Origin: Tetraselmis striata
Lineage: Eukaryota; Chlorophyta; Chlorodendrophyceae; Chlorodendrales; Chlorodendraceae
Assembly: GCA_006384855.1 (NCBI GenBank)
Contig: VCJN01002306.1
Location: forward strand, 62,001-126,000
Length of the DNA stretch: 64,000 bases
Direction: 5' to 3'
The notes below the pieces were generated by a model. It had not been told where the DNA came from. It saw only the letters and a program-made list of their open reading frames with translations, and did no database searches. This document shows positions 1-9,827 of this stretch, piece by piece. The translations under genes were made by a program, and so were the position numbers. Numbering within the stretch: the first letter of the stretch is position 1; each line of letters opens with the position of its first letter.

Positions 1-1
1 G

Positions 2-517
2 TACGATATCGGGGCGCCAAACGCCGCTCGCTACTTCTGGGTGGAGTTGATCGATGACAACGCAAACTCGTCCATCACCCCGCTCGGCGTGTACACCACG
101 GAGGACAATACGCCCCCGGTCATCACGGCCCGAAGCGTGTCGCGCGGCACGCCTCCAACCACGGTTCTCAACGTCACCTTCAACGTGACGGACAACGACG
201 CCGTTCAGACAATTTACGTTTTGCTAAATGACACACAGGACACCAACCCCGGGCCGGCGCTCATCAAGACCATCGGCGATGCGTTCCCCGGCGGCACGAC
301 TTCGCACTCCTACACGGGGTTGACGCCCGACACCATCTACTACACGTGGATCATGGCGAAGGACCAAGCCGGGAACGAGACGAGCGTGGACGGCTTTGGG
401 CCCATATCCACCAACGCGGACTCCACAGCCCCGACCGTCGACTCGTTTAGTCTCGTGGCCGGCACGGATGCCGAGTCGCAGGTAAGCATCTCGCTGACCA
501 TCTCCGATACGGCATAG
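2..517 (+). CDS. Fibronectin type III-like repeat protein, C-terminal part (5' end outside window)
   Basis: The frame is open from base 2, so the gene starts left of the window and only about 171 C-terminal codons are visible. The visible part has one clear fibronectin-III/Ig-like beta-sandwich, with a linker rich in D, T and P before it. It has the typical run of a Tyr-containing loop (SYTGLTPDTIYYTWIMAKDQ) followed by an Asp-x-Ala-Gly-Asn turn. A second domain begins near the end (DSTAPTVDSFSLV) but the frame stops after about 25 residues, so the protein may be truncated by a late stop. Proteins of this kind serve as surface adhesins or virion-associated fibres; the viral neighbours favour the latter. 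The true length and N-terminus are unknown. Confidence 0.6.
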   Translation, partial: YDIGAPNAARYFWVELIDDNANSSITPLGVYTTEDNTPPVITARSVSRGTPPTTVLNVTFNVTDNDAVQTIYVLLNDTQDTNPGPALIKTIGDAFPGGTTSHSYTGLTPDTIYYTWIMAKDQAGNETSVDGFGPISTNADSTAPTVDSFSLVAGTDAESQVSISLTISDTA

Positions 518-599
518 CCTTCCGCCGCCTGCGACGGGGAGGGCTTCGCCCGATCCCCGCGGTTCTTTTTGGGCGCTTTTAGTAACACGGCGCGGATCG

Positions 600-872
600 A
601 TGCCGGCTCGCGTGGACACCACCGTCCTGATCCCGGAGTTTTCCGAGTTCCCCTTCTCGCACCTCAACGAGAACCTGTACAACGGCTTTGTCGCGGGCTC
701 GTACGATTGTCTCGGCAGCCGCATACTCGAGGACCATATCGGGTACCCCGTTCCCAGCCTAGGGGCGTTCAGCCGCATCAACGTCGCCTTCCCGGACCTC
801 GAAGAAGGGGCGACTATCAGCCACTGGAGCGGCAACCTCCTCATCCGCCCCAACACCGATGCCGGCGAATAA
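600..872 (+). CDS. Small uncharacterised ORF (90 aa), tail-to-tail overlap with methyltransferase
   Basis: This 90-codon reading frame starts at ATG 83 bases after the preceding stop. The product is acidic and aromatic, with no transmembrane segment or recognised domain. Its last 114 bases overlap the end of the methyltransferase gene on the opposite strand. It could be a remnant of the upstream adhesin-like gene in a shifted frame or a separate small gene. I do not recognise it. The overlap with a well-supported gene lowers confidence. Confidence 0.3.
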   Translation: MPARVDTTVLIPEFSEFPFSHLNENLYNGFVAGSYDCLGSRILEDHIGYPVPSLGAFSRINVAFPDLEEGATISHWSGNLLIRPNTDAGE

Positions 873-1490
873 CTCGGCGAGCAACTCCTTCGGGATTTGA
901 TACGTCTCGGCGCTGCCCGCGCTCCTGCGATACAGCGTGCCGCGGGGACCGCTCTGCGCGCACGCGTAGTGGACGCCGTGCTCCCGCTTGTAAGCGCAAG
1001 GGTCGCGCTCGCAGAACTTGAGGTCGAGGCCCGGCTTGTTGGTCCACACCGCGGTGGGCTTCTTGAAGTCGCGGCCGTACTTGCAGTAGGTGCAGCGGCG
1101 CAGAAAGGGCGCGAGGGGCTGCATGAAATCGCGCCGCTTGAGCATGCCGGTGAAGGGGTTCTCGATGAACCAGTACCGCGGCCGGTACCACTCGATGATC
1201 TCGAGACACTTCTTCGCGATGGAATCCGCGAGCTCGAGCTTGCGCACCCCGCGCGTCTTTGCCATCGAGTACTCCGTGCACGGCGGGCTGGCCCATATCA
1301 CGTCGAAGTGCCCGTGCGGGTAGGCCGCGGCGTAGTCCCATTCGCGCACGTCGAGCGTTATCGCGGCGCGCGAAGAGGGGTCGGCATCCAGCGACACGTA
1401 CTCGACCGCCCGGTCGCCAAACATCCCGCGCAGAGCCGCGCCCACGCTCTGCGTCCCGCAGCACAGGTCGAGAACGCGAAGAGGGCGCAT
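759..1490 (-). CDS. DNA (cytosine-5-)methyltransferase, viral type
   Basis: The 243-residue product transfers a methyl group from S-adenosylmethionine to cytosine C5. The SAM-binding motif I is at residues 6-20 (VLDLCCGTQSVGAAL). The catalytic motif IV Pro-Pro-Cys is at 69-71 (SPPCTEYS). Motif VI Glu-Asn-Pro is at 110-112 (WFIENP). A cluster of cysteines follows at about 132-165. The recognition domain is short, as in small viral and phage enzymes. The gene start ATG sits directly behind a TATAA stretch on the coding strand, implying a very short leader. It faces away from the recombinase gene, leaving a 91-bp divergent promoter region. It may protect viral DNA from host nucleases or silence host loci; that is inference. 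Confidence 0.82.
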   Translation of the reverse strand: MRPLRVLDLCCGTQSVGAALRGMFGDRAVEYVSLDADPSSRAAITLDVREWDYAAAYPHGHFDVIWASPPCTEYSMAKTRGVRKLELADSIAKKCLEIIEWYRPRYWFIENPFTGMLKRRDFMQPLAPFLRRCTYCKYGRDFKKPTAVWTNKPGLDLKFCERDPCAYKREHGVHYACAQSGPRGTLYRRSAGSAETYQIPKELLAELFAGIGVGADEEVAAPVADSRPFFEVREGDVDAAERP

Positions 1491-1581
1491 TTATATCCCG
1501 CGCGAAAAAGTTTCACGCTTCGCGCGCCTCGCTTAAGGCGATAGATTATTTGCTAGAGTATTTACTAAATCGCCGGACACC

Positions 1582-2898
1582 ATGCCTCGCACCCGCGCCT
1601 CCGCGGAGCTCCGCAAGCGCCGCGCCGCCAACCTCGAGTCGTACCATCGCAATGCCGATCGTCACAACAAGAAGCGCTACTGCAAGCGAATCGCCACCGG
1701 CGCCGTGTCGCGCATGCAGCTATACACGCTCGAGAAGTACAACATGACTCCCGATGATTTCAATCGCATTCGCACCGATAACGGTCTTGCGCCCGTGCCG
1801 AGCCCCCACGACGCCGCCCCGCCGTGCACGCGCAATCGGGCGGATCCCTCCCCCCCCGCGGAGGAGCCCGAGCCCTCCCCCCCCGCGGAGGAGCCCGATC
1901 GGGCGCAGCCCTCCCCCCCCGCGGAGGAGCCGAATCGCGGGCGCGACATGACCCTCGAGGAGATTATTGCAAAGATAGAGGCACTTACCGGGCGTCGGCA
2001 AATCAATGCCCACGGGGTCACAACCGCGAAGACGCTCAGCCAGACGACGATCAACAACTACATCACCACGATGAGGCGCGTCGTCAAAGTGGTCATGAAA
2101 TGCTCCCCAAACGACCTCGTCAAGTGCTTGCGGGAGGGGGACAAGGTCGTGCGCGCCATCGAGAGCCGGTACACCAACTCGAGCACCAAGCGAGACTATT
2201 TCAACCGCATCTACTCGCCGAGCAAGTACATCCCGGAGTACAAGGCCGCGATCGGCGAGGAGGCCCTCGCAAAGTACCACGCTCGCATGCTCGTGCACGC
2301 CAAGAAGGTCGGCGAGGAAACCACGCAGCGCACGGTCACCGGGACGGTGCTGGACATCAGCGTCATCAAGTCGCGGGTTCCGGCTGTCAAGGAGAAGTTC
2401 GGGGCCGCGTCGGCGGAGTACATCGCGGCGCTCCTGCAAACCAACCTATGGGGGCTTCGCGCCGAGCTGGGCACCGTCAAGGTCATCAATCGCGAGTCGC
2501 AAGCGAGAACCTACCCCAACTACTATCTGCGCCCCGAAGGCAAGCTCGTCGTGCGAAAGTTCAAGACCATGCAACAGTTTCCCGACAAGCCGTACACATT
2601 CCCTCTTAACGAGTCCCTCAAGCGACAAGTCGAGGCCTCGTTGGTCGCTCGCCCGCGAGCTTATCTGCTCATGGGGAAGAGCGTCGACAACACGGGCGCG
2701 ATCCTGAAGAAGGGGCTCGGCGTCGCCGTCAACGACATACGTCACTCGAGGATCTCGGACATGCTCAAGACCGAAGACCCGAATAACTACTCGTTGGCCA
2801 AGGTGCAAAGAGTCGCGGATTGCCATCGACACTCGTTGGCGACAACGCTCAGCTATTGGCGAGACACCGTGATCCCCAACGAGGACGAGGACGTGTAG
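1582..2898 (+). CDS. Tyrosine recombinase (integrase) of the viral element
   Basis: The 438-residue protein has a basic N-terminus (1-50), a proline-rich linker with three copies of a PSPPAEEP unit (about 89-118), a core-binding region (about 123-240) and a catalytic domain (about 250-430). Catalytic residues can be matched: Arg293 (WGLRAEL), Arg387-His388 (NDIRHS), His415/417 (CHRHS) and the nucleophile Tyr425 (LSYWRD). The first histidine of the usual HxxR box is replaced by Asn384. Such enzymes integrate PLVs and related elements by strand exchange through a 3'-phosphotyrosine intermediate. The gene ends 14 bp from the convergent fibre gene. It is intact and probably mediated insertion at this locus. 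Confidence 0.85.
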   Translation: MPRTRASAELRKRRAANLESYHRNADRHNKKRYCKRIATGAVSRMQLYTLEKYNMTPDDFNRIRTDNGLAPVPSPHDAAPPCTRNRADPSPPAEEPEPSPPAEEPDRAQPSPPAEEPNRGRDMTLEEIIAKIEALTGRRQINAHGVTTAKTLSQTTINNYITTMRRVVKVVMKCSPNDLVKCLREGDKVVRAIESRYTNSSTKRDYFNRIYSPSKYIPEYKAAIGEEALAKYHARMLVHAKKVGEETTQRTVTGTVLDISVIKSRVPAVKEKFGAASAEYIAALLQTNLWGLRAELGTVKVINRESQARTYPNYYLRPEGKLVVRKFKTMQQFPDKPYTFPLNESLKRQVEASLVARPRAYLLMGKSVDNTGAILKKGLGVAVNDIRHSRISDMLKTEDPNNYSLAKVQRVADCHRHSLATTLSYWRDTVIPNEDEDV

Positions 2899-2912
2899 AC
2901 ATGATCGCGCGG

Positions 2913-5897
2913 CTAGAGAAAGTACTCGCTAGAGGTATTAGCAGCCGTGGTGAACGTGGTTGTCCCTATCACGACGTCTTCGGTGTGTCCTTGAACCGTC
3001 GCAGTCGCGTAAGCTGTGACAGTCGCTAGTAAACCGCTCTGCAAGTCGACCGTTTGTTCCGTTGATTCAAAACCATGGAATGGCCCCGATACGACACCGA
3101 GATAAGTAAGAGCCCAATACCTGACGTACACAATTCCTCCAGTGGCCTTTGACTTTATGCGTATTTCCATGTGACCGCTCGGGGTCGCGTCGGTATACGG
3201 CCGTAAGTGTAAAAGTTCACACTTGAATGTGTGAGAAATCCCCGAAGATGAATTCAAGACTTTGCAAAACCGATCGGCTATTGCTTGTCTCTTCCATTCG
3301 CTAAACGCGGTTACGCTGCCTTTGAAAGAGTCCACATAGTTCTTCGTGGCGGCGTGGTGCGAGTTTATCGGCTCGGCCAAGTCGTAGATCACGTTCCCGC
3401 CCATTTTGAGAGACGTTGTCTCGAGCGCGGGGTTGCCGCTTGACGATTGTGAAAACTTACCGACCCAAACGGGTTTATCGGTAACATTGTTCCACGATAC
3501 CGCGGAGACGCTCGCAACCGTTTGGTCGACATAGGATTTGGAAGCCGCATCCTGCCCTTGTACGGGAGGAGACAGCCCGGTGATTGTATCGGCGACGACC
3601 GTGTCAAACGCACCTTCTACGGCGTTAACTTGGGCAAATCTCAGGTATGACACCCCGACGTATCCATCGTTGTCGGCGGGTGGAATGAGATGCTTCGATA
3701 AAACGGTCGTGTATGCGTCGAGCGTGGCAAACCCATCGGTCCACGGCGGTCGCCCGCTGAGCGTTGTCCAATTGGCGGTGGGGGGTACTACGTTGGTTAC
3801 AACCGTGTCGACATAGCCCTTGGTCGCGGCCTCGTTACTCAGCTCGGGCGACCGAGGAAGGAGCAAGGGGCGGCTCAACGTCATGAGGTTCGAGGCCGTG
3901 CTGTACGTGAATCTCGCATGGTTGGTGATTTCGCCAACATGGATATCGGTCGCAAACCGACCGCTCATGGCGTACACATATTTCCATCGCAATCCATCTT
4001 GGCCCAAGTTATACACGTCGTTGGTGGTAGGCGTTATGCTGTCGATAGCGACGATGTCGTAATTCTCGGAGGCTGTTGGGTACATTTGGGGGCCGACATT
4101 TTGCGTGTATATGAACTTGTCGGTCCAAAGCGGGCGGCCGGACAGCGAGGCCCAATCGGCGCTCGACGTTTGGGTTTTCCTCGCATATCTGTTGTCGGCA
4201 ACTCTCAGACTCACCAATTCGAAATCTCCGGGAAACGTGTTATCCGTTTCGACGGTGCTCTGTACAACTCTGATTTGACCCCCTGATCCTATATCACCTC
4301 CGCTCAGCGGTAAGTACGGGTGCGTGTGTGCTATCGGGGCGTATTCGCCCACTGGCGCCGGGTCTCCGGGGTCCCCCTTATCTCCTTTTGGACCGCTAGG
4401 CCCAGGCGGACCTTCGGGGCCGGGCACGGTCGAGTCGGCTCCGGGCGGACCTTCGGGGCCGGGCGATCCGGGCGGTCCGGCGGGCCCGGGCGCGGTTGAG
4501 TCAGCTCCTGCCGGTCCGGCGGGCCCGGGCGGTCCGGTGGGGCCTTCGGGGCCGGGCACGGTCGAGTCGGCTCCGGGCGGACCTTCGGGGCCGGGCGATC
4601 CGGGCGGTCCGGCGGGCCCGGGCGCGGTTGAGTCAGCTCCTGCCGGTCCGGCGGGCCCGGGCGGTCCGGTGGGGCCTTCGGGGCCGGGCACGGTCGAGTC
4701 GGCTCCGGGCGGACCTTCGGGGCCGGGCGATCCGGGCGGTCCGGCGGGGCCGGGCACGGTCGAGTCGGCTCCGGGCGGGCCGGCGGGCCCGGGCGATCCG
4801 GGCGATCCGGCGGGGCCGGGCACAGTCGAGTCGGCTCCGGGCGGGCCGGCGGGCCCGGGCGGTCCGGTGGGGCCAGCCGGACCCGGGACAGTGGAGTTCG
4901 CGCCAACGGCTCCGGCTTCGCCCGCCGGCCCTTGTTCGCCTTGGGGTCCAGCCGGCCCTTGCGGGCCCGTGAAGTCGACATCGAGATTGAAGCCGGAAAT
5001 GTTTACATCACTTTGAAGCTCCGTGATCCACTGAGGGGTCGCCGCGGCATCCCCTTCGAGGAGGACACGACGCGTCGAGCCGCCTTCGTCGAGGCCGTAG
5101 ATGTTGCCCGCGAAGAGGTTTGTAAAGTGCCCCTCCAAGAACGGATAAGCCATATTTCCCACGCGCGATAATGGGGGGAACCCGGCGTTTTCTTCGTGCG
5201 GTATCAGATCGCCCTTGACGACAATTCCGTTGTTAAAACTGACTTCGTTGATGCGCTCAAGCGAAACCGTGGTTGGGTGATCGGGAGTCGCGACGAGGGA
5301 TACCGCGTATTCGATAACGTCGTCGAGGTTGAAATCGCCTTCCGCGCCTTGAAAGTGTGTAAATTTTAGATTTGAGGTGTCCGAAAGAGTTAGCCCCTCG
5401 GCGTACACTTCGCGCCAAGGGTTCGTCGGCTCGCCGAGATCGAATAGAGGCCCGAGAGGGCTGCGAAGTGTCCCAAAAACGTCAATCCGGCCGGCGTTGT
5501 CCGCGTGCGCTCCTATCGCGAAAGGCTCGACGAGGTCCACGATAAATCGCGACTTCTCGCTTTGAGGGATATACGACGAGGTATCGATAGCCGCTAGCTC
5601 TTCGCTAAGGGCCGCGATGTTCGATTCGGCGGTTTCGCAGCACTCGTGAGCGAAGTTCGATAGAGCGACGATATCGTCCTCGAGCGACGATAGCGCATCC
5701 GCGGCGGCGGCGGCGTTGGAGAGGGCTTCCACATTTGATTGTGTTTCCCCGAGACCGGCCTCCAAATTCTCGGTATCGATGTCGTGTTTCGCTTCGAGCT
5801 CCGCGATACTATTGTTCACTTCGCTTAAGTCCACTTCGATCCCCCGACGCATCGGAAGGCTTCGCGGCCTCAGAGTTTGTTTTCGCCGGGCTAACAT
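2913..5897 (-). CDS. Collagen-like virion fibre protein
   Basis: The 994-residue protein has three parts. An N-terminal heptad-rich segment (about 20-110) looks like a trimerising coiled coil. A Gly-X-Y collagen run spans about residues 309-525, made of a repeated unit built on [12 protein letters not shown]. The C-terminal half has three copies of a W..LSGRP.WTD.F motif, each paired with an AATKxYVD-type motif of the kind seen in phage and giant-virus tail fibres. This layout fits a trimeric fibre that recognises the host surface. The N-terminus overlaps the upstream capsid-like gene by 89 bp in another frame; Met17 (5849) would be an alternative start with less overlap. The collagen DNA is highly repetitive, so its length may vary between copies. 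Confidence 0.8.
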   Translation of the reverse strand: MLARRKQTLRPRSLPMRRGIEVDLSEVNNSIAELEAKHDIDTENLEAGLGETQSNVEALSNAAAAADALSSLEDDIVALSNFAHECCETAESNIAALSEELAAIDTSSYIPQSEKSRFIVDLVEPFAIGAHADNAGRIDVFGTLRSPLGPLFDLGEPTNPWREVYAEGLTLSDTSNLKFTHFQGAEGDFNLDDVIEYAVSLVATPDHPTTVSLERINEVSFNNGIVVKGDLIPHEENAGFPPLSRVGNMAYPFLEGHFTNLFAGNIYGLDEGGSTRRVLLEGDAAATPQWITELQSDVNISGFNLDVDFTGPQGPAGPQGEQGPAGEAGAVGANSTVPGPAGPTGPPGPAGPPGADSTVPGPAGSPGSPGPAGPPGADSTVPGPAGPPGSPGPEGPPGADSTVPGPEGPTGPPGPAGPAGADSTAPGPAGPPGSPGPEGPPGADSTVPGPEGPTGPPGPAGPAGADSTAPGPAGPPGSPGPEGPPGADSTVPGPEGPPGPSGPKGDKGDPGDPAPVGEYAPIAHTHPYLPLSGGDIGSGGQIRVVQSTVETDNTFPGDFELVSLRVADNRYARKTQTSSADWASLSGRPLWTDKFIYTQNVGPQMYPTASENYDIVAIDSITPTTNDVYNLGQDGLRWKYVYAMSGRFATDIHVGEITNHARFTYSTASNLMTLSRPLLLPRSPELSNEAATKGYVDTVVTNVVPPTANWTTLSGRPPWTDGFATLDAYTTVLSKHLIPPADNDGYVGVSYLRFAQVNAVEGAFDTVVADTITGLSPPVQGQDAASKSYVDQTVASVSAVSWNNVTDKPVWVGKFSQSSSGNPALETTSLKMGGNVIYDLAEPINSHHAATKNYVDSFKGSVTAFSEWKRQAIADRFCKVLNSSSGISHTFKCELLHLRPYTDATPSGHMEIRIKSKATGGIVYVRYWALTYLGVVSGPFHGFESTEQTVDLQSGLLATVTAYATATVQGHTEDVVIGTTTFTTAANTSSEYFL

Positions 5898-6672
5898 CGT
5901 TAGTCATAACACCAGTTAATCGATAATCTACGGCGTGCGAGATGGTTTCTTTTCGACGAAGCGTAAACTCAAGGGTTAGCGAGAAGTCCGCGCCGTGGAA
6001 ATCCATGTGTCGCTGGAAGTCGTCGGTGAGATAGATGATGATGAGCGACACGTTTCGATCAGCTATCGGGAACTTGAGCGAAGACGAGTGATACTCGATC
6101 TCGTTAAAGTTCTGCGAAACGTGCACTTTGGCGAGAATATCGCTTGTCGCCTTCGACACCGGATCGCGATTACGAGTCGAAAGGTTGCTTCGGATGAATA
6201 TCGACGAGGTACCCGCGAGATCGACGCCGCGCGGCGGGGTGAGCACGCCGTCCACCGCCGCGTCTCCCGCTTTCACGCCCAACAGCTTCCCACACGTACT
6301 CATTTCTCCGATCGCGAGGCTTTCGCCAAGCACCTCGGAGCTGAATACGATACGGTTTATCGCTTCGTCGTAGGCGGCGGTGTATCCGTGCAAAAGCTTG
6401 TCGTTGAGGTACACGACGATCTCGTCCACGCTTCGATTGCCTAAAGGTAGCGATATGTATCGTGACTCGTCGGAGTATACTAGCTCGAGCAGGTTGTTCG
6501 ATTCATCGATAACCCAATGCGAAAGCGGGATTGTCGCGTGCGGCACCGCTACAAGCCATTCGTAATCTTGGCTCGAAAGAGTTAGCGGGTCGGCGAGGTA
6601 GAACACGCAAGCGTTTGCGGAGAAGTGCATGTCCGCAAATTTGCTGTCGAGGTGAATCTGAAAGCTCGTCAT
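5809..6672 (-). CDS. Putative penton / minor capsid protein
   Basis: The 287-residue protein begins with a strand-rich segment ([11 protein letters not shown], then FYLADPLTL and [20 protein letters not shown]). It is followed by [17 protein letters not shown], and near the end by a second strand-rich block around [20 protein letters not shown]. An N-terminal stretch that describes surface displacement, then a P.GNR/S turn and a hexon-like end is typical of minor capsid or penton proteins of PLVs and virophages. No enzyme motif is present. The last 30 residues are polar and probably disordered. It lies directly upstream of the fibre gene on the same strand and overlaps it, which suggests co-expression of vertex and fibre. 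The assignment rests on pattern only; a structural search would settle it. Confidence 0.5.
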   Translation of the reverse strand: MTSFQIHLDSKFADMHFSANACVFYLADPLTLSSQDYEWLVAVPHATIPLSHWVIDESNNLLELVYSDESRYISLPLGNRSVDEIVVYLNDKLLHGYTAAYDEAINRIVFSSEVLGESLAIGEMSTCGKLLGVKAGDAAVDGVLTPPRGVDLAGTSSIFIRSNLSTRNRDPVSKATSDILAKVHVSQNFNEIEYHSSSLKFPIADRNVSLIIIYLTDDFQRHMDFHGADFSLTLEFTLRRKETISHAVDYRLTGVMTNDVSPAKTNSEAAKPSDASGDRSGLKRSEQ

Positions 6673-6700
6673 TTATTCGTAACGGGAGTTTAAATACTAT
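6673..6700. promoter_or_regulatory. 28-bp divergent promoter region
   Basis: Only 28 bases separate the starts of the capsid-like gene (minus) and the small basic ORF (plus). The spacer is AT-rich, with TTTAAATACTATATGG running into the plus start codon and AATAAATG at the minus start. Similar AT-rich runs touch the start codons of the methyltransferase (TATAAATG) and lie 15-35 bases before the recombinase start. This suggests very short leaders and a shared viral promoter style; it is inferred, not measured. Confidence 0.35.
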
Positions 6701-6895
6701 ATGGCCAAACCGAAGACCACTCAAAAGACGGCGAAGAAGCGGGGTATGCACATCATGTCCGCCGCGAGGCCGCCGCCGCGGAAACCATCGGGTGCGAGTG
6801 CAGCGGTTATCAAACCAAGCCAGTTTCTCGCGATGCCAACTGCAAAGAAGGAGAATCGTGCTGTCGCGGTGGCGAGGATGGTCCACACAAAGTGA
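6701..6895 (+). CDS. Small basic protein (64 aa), unknown
   Basis: The 64-codon ORF encodes a Lys/Arg/Pro/Ala-rich peptide, with basic clusters at the N-terminus (KPKTTQKTAKKRG) and near the end. It lacks cysteines and membrane segments. It could be a DNA-condensing virion peptide, as small basic proteins often are in dsDNA viruses, but nothing proves this. The start lies 6 bp behind an AT-rich promoter-like stretch shared with the capsid-like gene. An ORF of similar size on the opposite strand is hydrophobic and less convincing. Confidence 0.4.
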   Translation: MAKPKTTQKTAKKRGMHIMSAARPPPRKPSGASAAVIKPSQFLAMPTAKKENRAVAVARMVHTK

Positions 6896-6977
6896 GTTAC
6901 ATGGTGTACGAAGTGCACTCCGCGATCCAATCGTGGTACTCTGTGCCCGCCGCTACCCGCTTTTACGCCGCCGCGGC

Positions 6978-7310
6978 CATAGTGCCAGTTTGCAAAGTGG
7001 CACTACCATTTTCACGTCCACACCCCCGCGGGACCACGTGGGAAACCACGCGAATGTTCCACGGCCTCTACACCCCCCTTAGTGCCACTTTGCGATCCGA
7101 GGTGGCCGCTGTTCTACGCTCATGTATGTACCGAGAGGTACAATAGTATTGTATAGTGATGCTATCATATTAAAAAAAGTGGCACTAGTGGCACTAACAG
7201 CTGGAAAACAGTACTTTAGAGATAGCAACAACGTGCTTTCCAGCATGTTCCGTAGTGCCACTTTAACTGGCACTAAAGTGGCACTAGGTGCCACTTTCAA
7301 CAGCCGCGCA
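6978..7310. repeat. AGTGGCACT iteron-like non-coding block, copy 1
   Basis: The nonamer AGTGGCACT or its complement AGTGCCACT recurs at about 6981, 6995, 7081, 7179, 7188, 7253, 7265, 7276 and 7290, singly or in tandem and inverted pairs. Between motif groups lie a GGACCACGTGG-like palindrome and TTGTATAGTGATGCTAT followed by a short A tract. The same order of elements recurs in direct orientation at 11.97-12.31 kb. Short clustered repeats like this suit an origin of replication or a regulatory site bound by a viral factor. The last bases touch the end of the polymerase-helicase gene. Confidence 0.65.
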
Positions 7311-9798
7311 TGAAGTAGCTGGCGGTCCCCTTGTACACCCTCGGCGGGGCGCGGACGGCGTTTGCGGGCTCTTCGATGAAAGGGCAATCGTCGGCCTTGA
7401 ACTTCACGCCCCTCGCGACGTTCCTCTTATGCTCCCCGTCCACCCATGTTCGGCTGACGACGCGGATGCCACGTGTCTTGAGGTACGTCTCAAAGCAGTT
7501 CTTCCGGAATCGGATGGACCCCGGCAGCCCTCTCACCGCTTTATCGTCGAGCTTCCCAATGTACACATTGATTTCGCCGACCTGGACGTAGTCGTCCTCG
7601 TTGCGTGTTATCTCAAAGTGGGCGTCGAAGAACTCGGTCATGGGGTTGTCGTCTTGTGTGAGCTCCGCGCGGAACTCGATGAGCGACTCGGGCGGGTCGT
7701 TAAGGATACTCATGCACTCTTCGCCCGCCTCCACGAAGAGGTCGAACGTGGCCGAAAGCCAACCCTGCAGCTTTTGCCCGATGAGAGGATCCACGCGAAA
7801 GGGGTATTCGTAGCCCTTCGCCTTCTTCTTGAACTCCTCGTCGGTGGCCGCCGGGATGAACTTGGACCGGTGATGGAAGAAGAGCATGCGATCGTAGAAC
7901 ACCGAGTCCTGGCCCATCATGGGCATCTGCCCCTTATTGAAGCTGAATAGCGGCAGCGCCTTGCATCGGAACTCGAACGTGCTGCTCATACCGAATCGGC
8001 GCCCGGTCACCATCGGGAAGGAGGTGAGTTCCTTGAGCGTGTGCGTCGCGAGCTGCAAGCTGCCGCTCATCTCGTCGGCGGAAATCAGAAACTTGCCATT
8101 GAGCTTTTCCATGCACGCGTCGTGTCCATTCTTGTTGTTCGTGGAGTCCTTGATCATCATCTTCTTTGCGCTCTCGCCCTGAATCGCGAGCTTCCCCACC
8201 ATTTTGTTGAGGAGTTTCATGAGCTCCGTCTTTGCGTTCCACCCGTCCGTCGCGTCCGTCAGCACCGGCATGATCTTCCTGTCCTTCCTCGGAGTGACGA
8301 TGTAGCGACCAATGGCGATGAACGCGCGACGCTCGACCTCCACGGGGAACACTTGCTCGAGGAACCCCCTCACCCCGTCCTTGCTTTGCCCCGGCGTGTA
8401 GTCGTACCCGGTGGTCTGAGAGACGTAGTCGCCCATGCGTATGTCGCGGAATGCTTTAATCGCAAAATCATAGCAGCAGTTCTTGAAGGGGAAGATGTCG
8501 AGCGAGGTGTCCAACTTGTCGGAGAAACCGTCCTCGACGCAATGCAGATTCACCACGAGGTTGACGATCTTGTCGAGGTTGTTCCAAAGCCGGCAGGCCT
8601 TCTCGCCCATCTCTTCGTCGCAATTCTGCCCGGCCTCGATGAAGAGCTTGTTAACCTCGTTGCGGCTGATCTCGGACCAAACGCCGGCGGTAAAGCGGTA
8701 GAAGGTCTGCGACATGCCATCCAGCTTCAACTTTTCGAGCACATCCTTGTTGCGAGACCACAATAGCTCCGCGAAGTCTAGTCGCGTGACCAACGTCGCG
8801 TTGTTGCCGTCTGCCTTGTCGTCGATCGGCGGGAGGTTAGTCGGGATTTTAATGTGCGTCGCGAAGGGCTTAATTTCGAAGTTGAGCACGAAGCCGGTCT
8901 TCTGCACAACGAAGCGGCGGACGAGCTCGCAGTCGATATCATCCTCGCACTCGACAATACAGCCGTCAAACATCTTTGCGATGACCCTCGCTTGCTTGTG
9001 CTTGGTGACCACGTAATCGAGCATAGCATGCAAGATTTTGTCCTCCGCCTCGGTGATAAGGACGTGCATGAAACGCTTCTTGAGGCTGATAGGGGTGCAC
9101 GGCTTGTCTTGGACGGCAAGGCTCTCCTCCGCGACTTCAACCATTTTGGGCATGGCGGCCATCAACTCGTCCATGCATGCATGGAACTGCTCGCCATACC
9201 GAACGAGATAGTCGTAGATCGGCGTTTTCTCGATACCCTCCGGAATCTCGACATCGTTCTTGTAGGCCCACCCTTGAAAGGTGCCGCAGTTGATGAGGGA
9301 CAGGAGCAGAGACTTGGCGTTGTCGCGATTGCAATTGAAATCCCGTTGCGCGGACTCCAATATCCCCTTTCTGTCGTTGACGTAGGTCACGATCGTGTCA
9401 TACTTCGCTTGGACCTTGTGTTGCTCGATGAGCTGAAGCAGCAGCACCGGGTGGCAGTTGACGATGTCTATATCCACACACCGCTTCCCGGAGGTCTCCA
9501 TGTAGTAGTTTAACATGGCGTTGCGGATCGGGCGATGGAGATTTTGAATCGACAGCGGCAACGAGGTGTAATCACGACCGTACGTGTTCCCGGCTTTGTC
9601 GCTCAACTTCTTTTTGTACCACACCTTGAGAACACCGCTCTCGTCCACAAAAGAGATCATGCGTTGCACACGGACGTCCATGCCCTTGTCGCGCTTGTTG
9701 AATTGCATAGTGGGCAGTTCGTGGTCAATGATGTACTTTAGAGCTTCCCGGGCCATGGGCTCGGCGTAAAATTTCCGCGAAGCATTGGACCTCGGCAT
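7297..9798 (-). CDS. TVpol-like DNA polymerase fused to superfamily 3 helicase
   Basis: This 833-residue replication protein has an N-terminal family-A-like polymerase module and a C-terminal SF3 helicase. The polymerase module shows motif A around residues 108-117 (DIDIVNCHP), a fingers/motif B-like helix at about 158-172 (RDNAKSLLLSLINCG) and motif C at about 275-283 (KMFDGCIVE). The helicase has a degenerate Walker A (DGWNAKTEL, about 518-526), Walker B (KFLISADEMS, 569-578) and a downstream sensor-like FSFNKGQMP. TVpol-S3H fusions are known from virophages, PLVs and some transposons, where they copy the element's DNA. The Walker A lacks the usual GxxGxGK spacing, so ATPase activity should be tested. 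The gene is intact and ends inside an iteron-like block. Confidence 0.8.
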   Translation of the reverse strand: MPRSNASRKFYAEPMAREALKYIIDHELPTMQFNKRDKGMDVRVQRMISFVDESGVLKVWYKKKLSDKAGNTYGRDYTSLPLSIQNLHRPIRNAMLNYYMETSGKRCVDIDIVNCHPVLLLQLIEQHKVQAKYDTIVTYVNDRKGILESAQRDFNCNRDNAKSLLLSLINCGTFQGWAYKNDVEIPEGIEKTPIYDYLVRYGEQFHACMDELMAAMPKMVEVAEESLAVQDKPCTPISLKKRFMHVLITEAEDKILHAMLDYVVTKHKQARVIAKMFDGCIVECEDDIDCELVRRFVVQKTGFVLNFEIKPFATHIKIPTNLPPIDDKADGNNATLVTRLDFAELLWSRNKDVLEKLKLDGMSQTFYRFTAGVWSEISRNEVNKLFIEAGQNCDEEMGEKACRLWNNLDKIVNLVVNLHCVEDGFSDKLDTSLDIFPFKNCCYDFAIKAFRDIRMGDYVSQTTGYDYTPGQSKDGVRGFLEQVFPVEVERRAFIAIGRYIVTPRKDRKIMPVLTDATDGWNAKTELMKLLNKMVGKLAIQGESAKKMMIKDSTNNKNGHDACMEKLNGKFLISADEMSGSLQLATHTLKELTSFPMVTGRRFGMSSTFEFRCKALPLFSFNKGQMPMMGQDSVFYDRMLFFHHRSKFIPAATDEEFKKKAKGYEYPFRVDPLIGQKLQGWLSATFDLFVEAGEECMSILNDPPESLIEFRAELTQDDNPMTEFFDAHFEITRNEDDYVQVGEINVYIGKLDDKAVRGLPGSIRFRKNCFETYLKTRGIRVVSRTWVDGEHKRNVARGVKFKADDCPFIEEPANAVRAPPRVYKGTASYFMRGC

Positions 9799-9827
9799 GA
9801 TTGGGTTGGCTATAGCAGAGAACTTTC

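Noticed and set aside
4324..5016. Plus-strand GPGGPS-rich frame
   Set aside because: It is the complement of the collagen stalk of the minus-strand fibre gene; Gly/Pro-rich codons read both ways.
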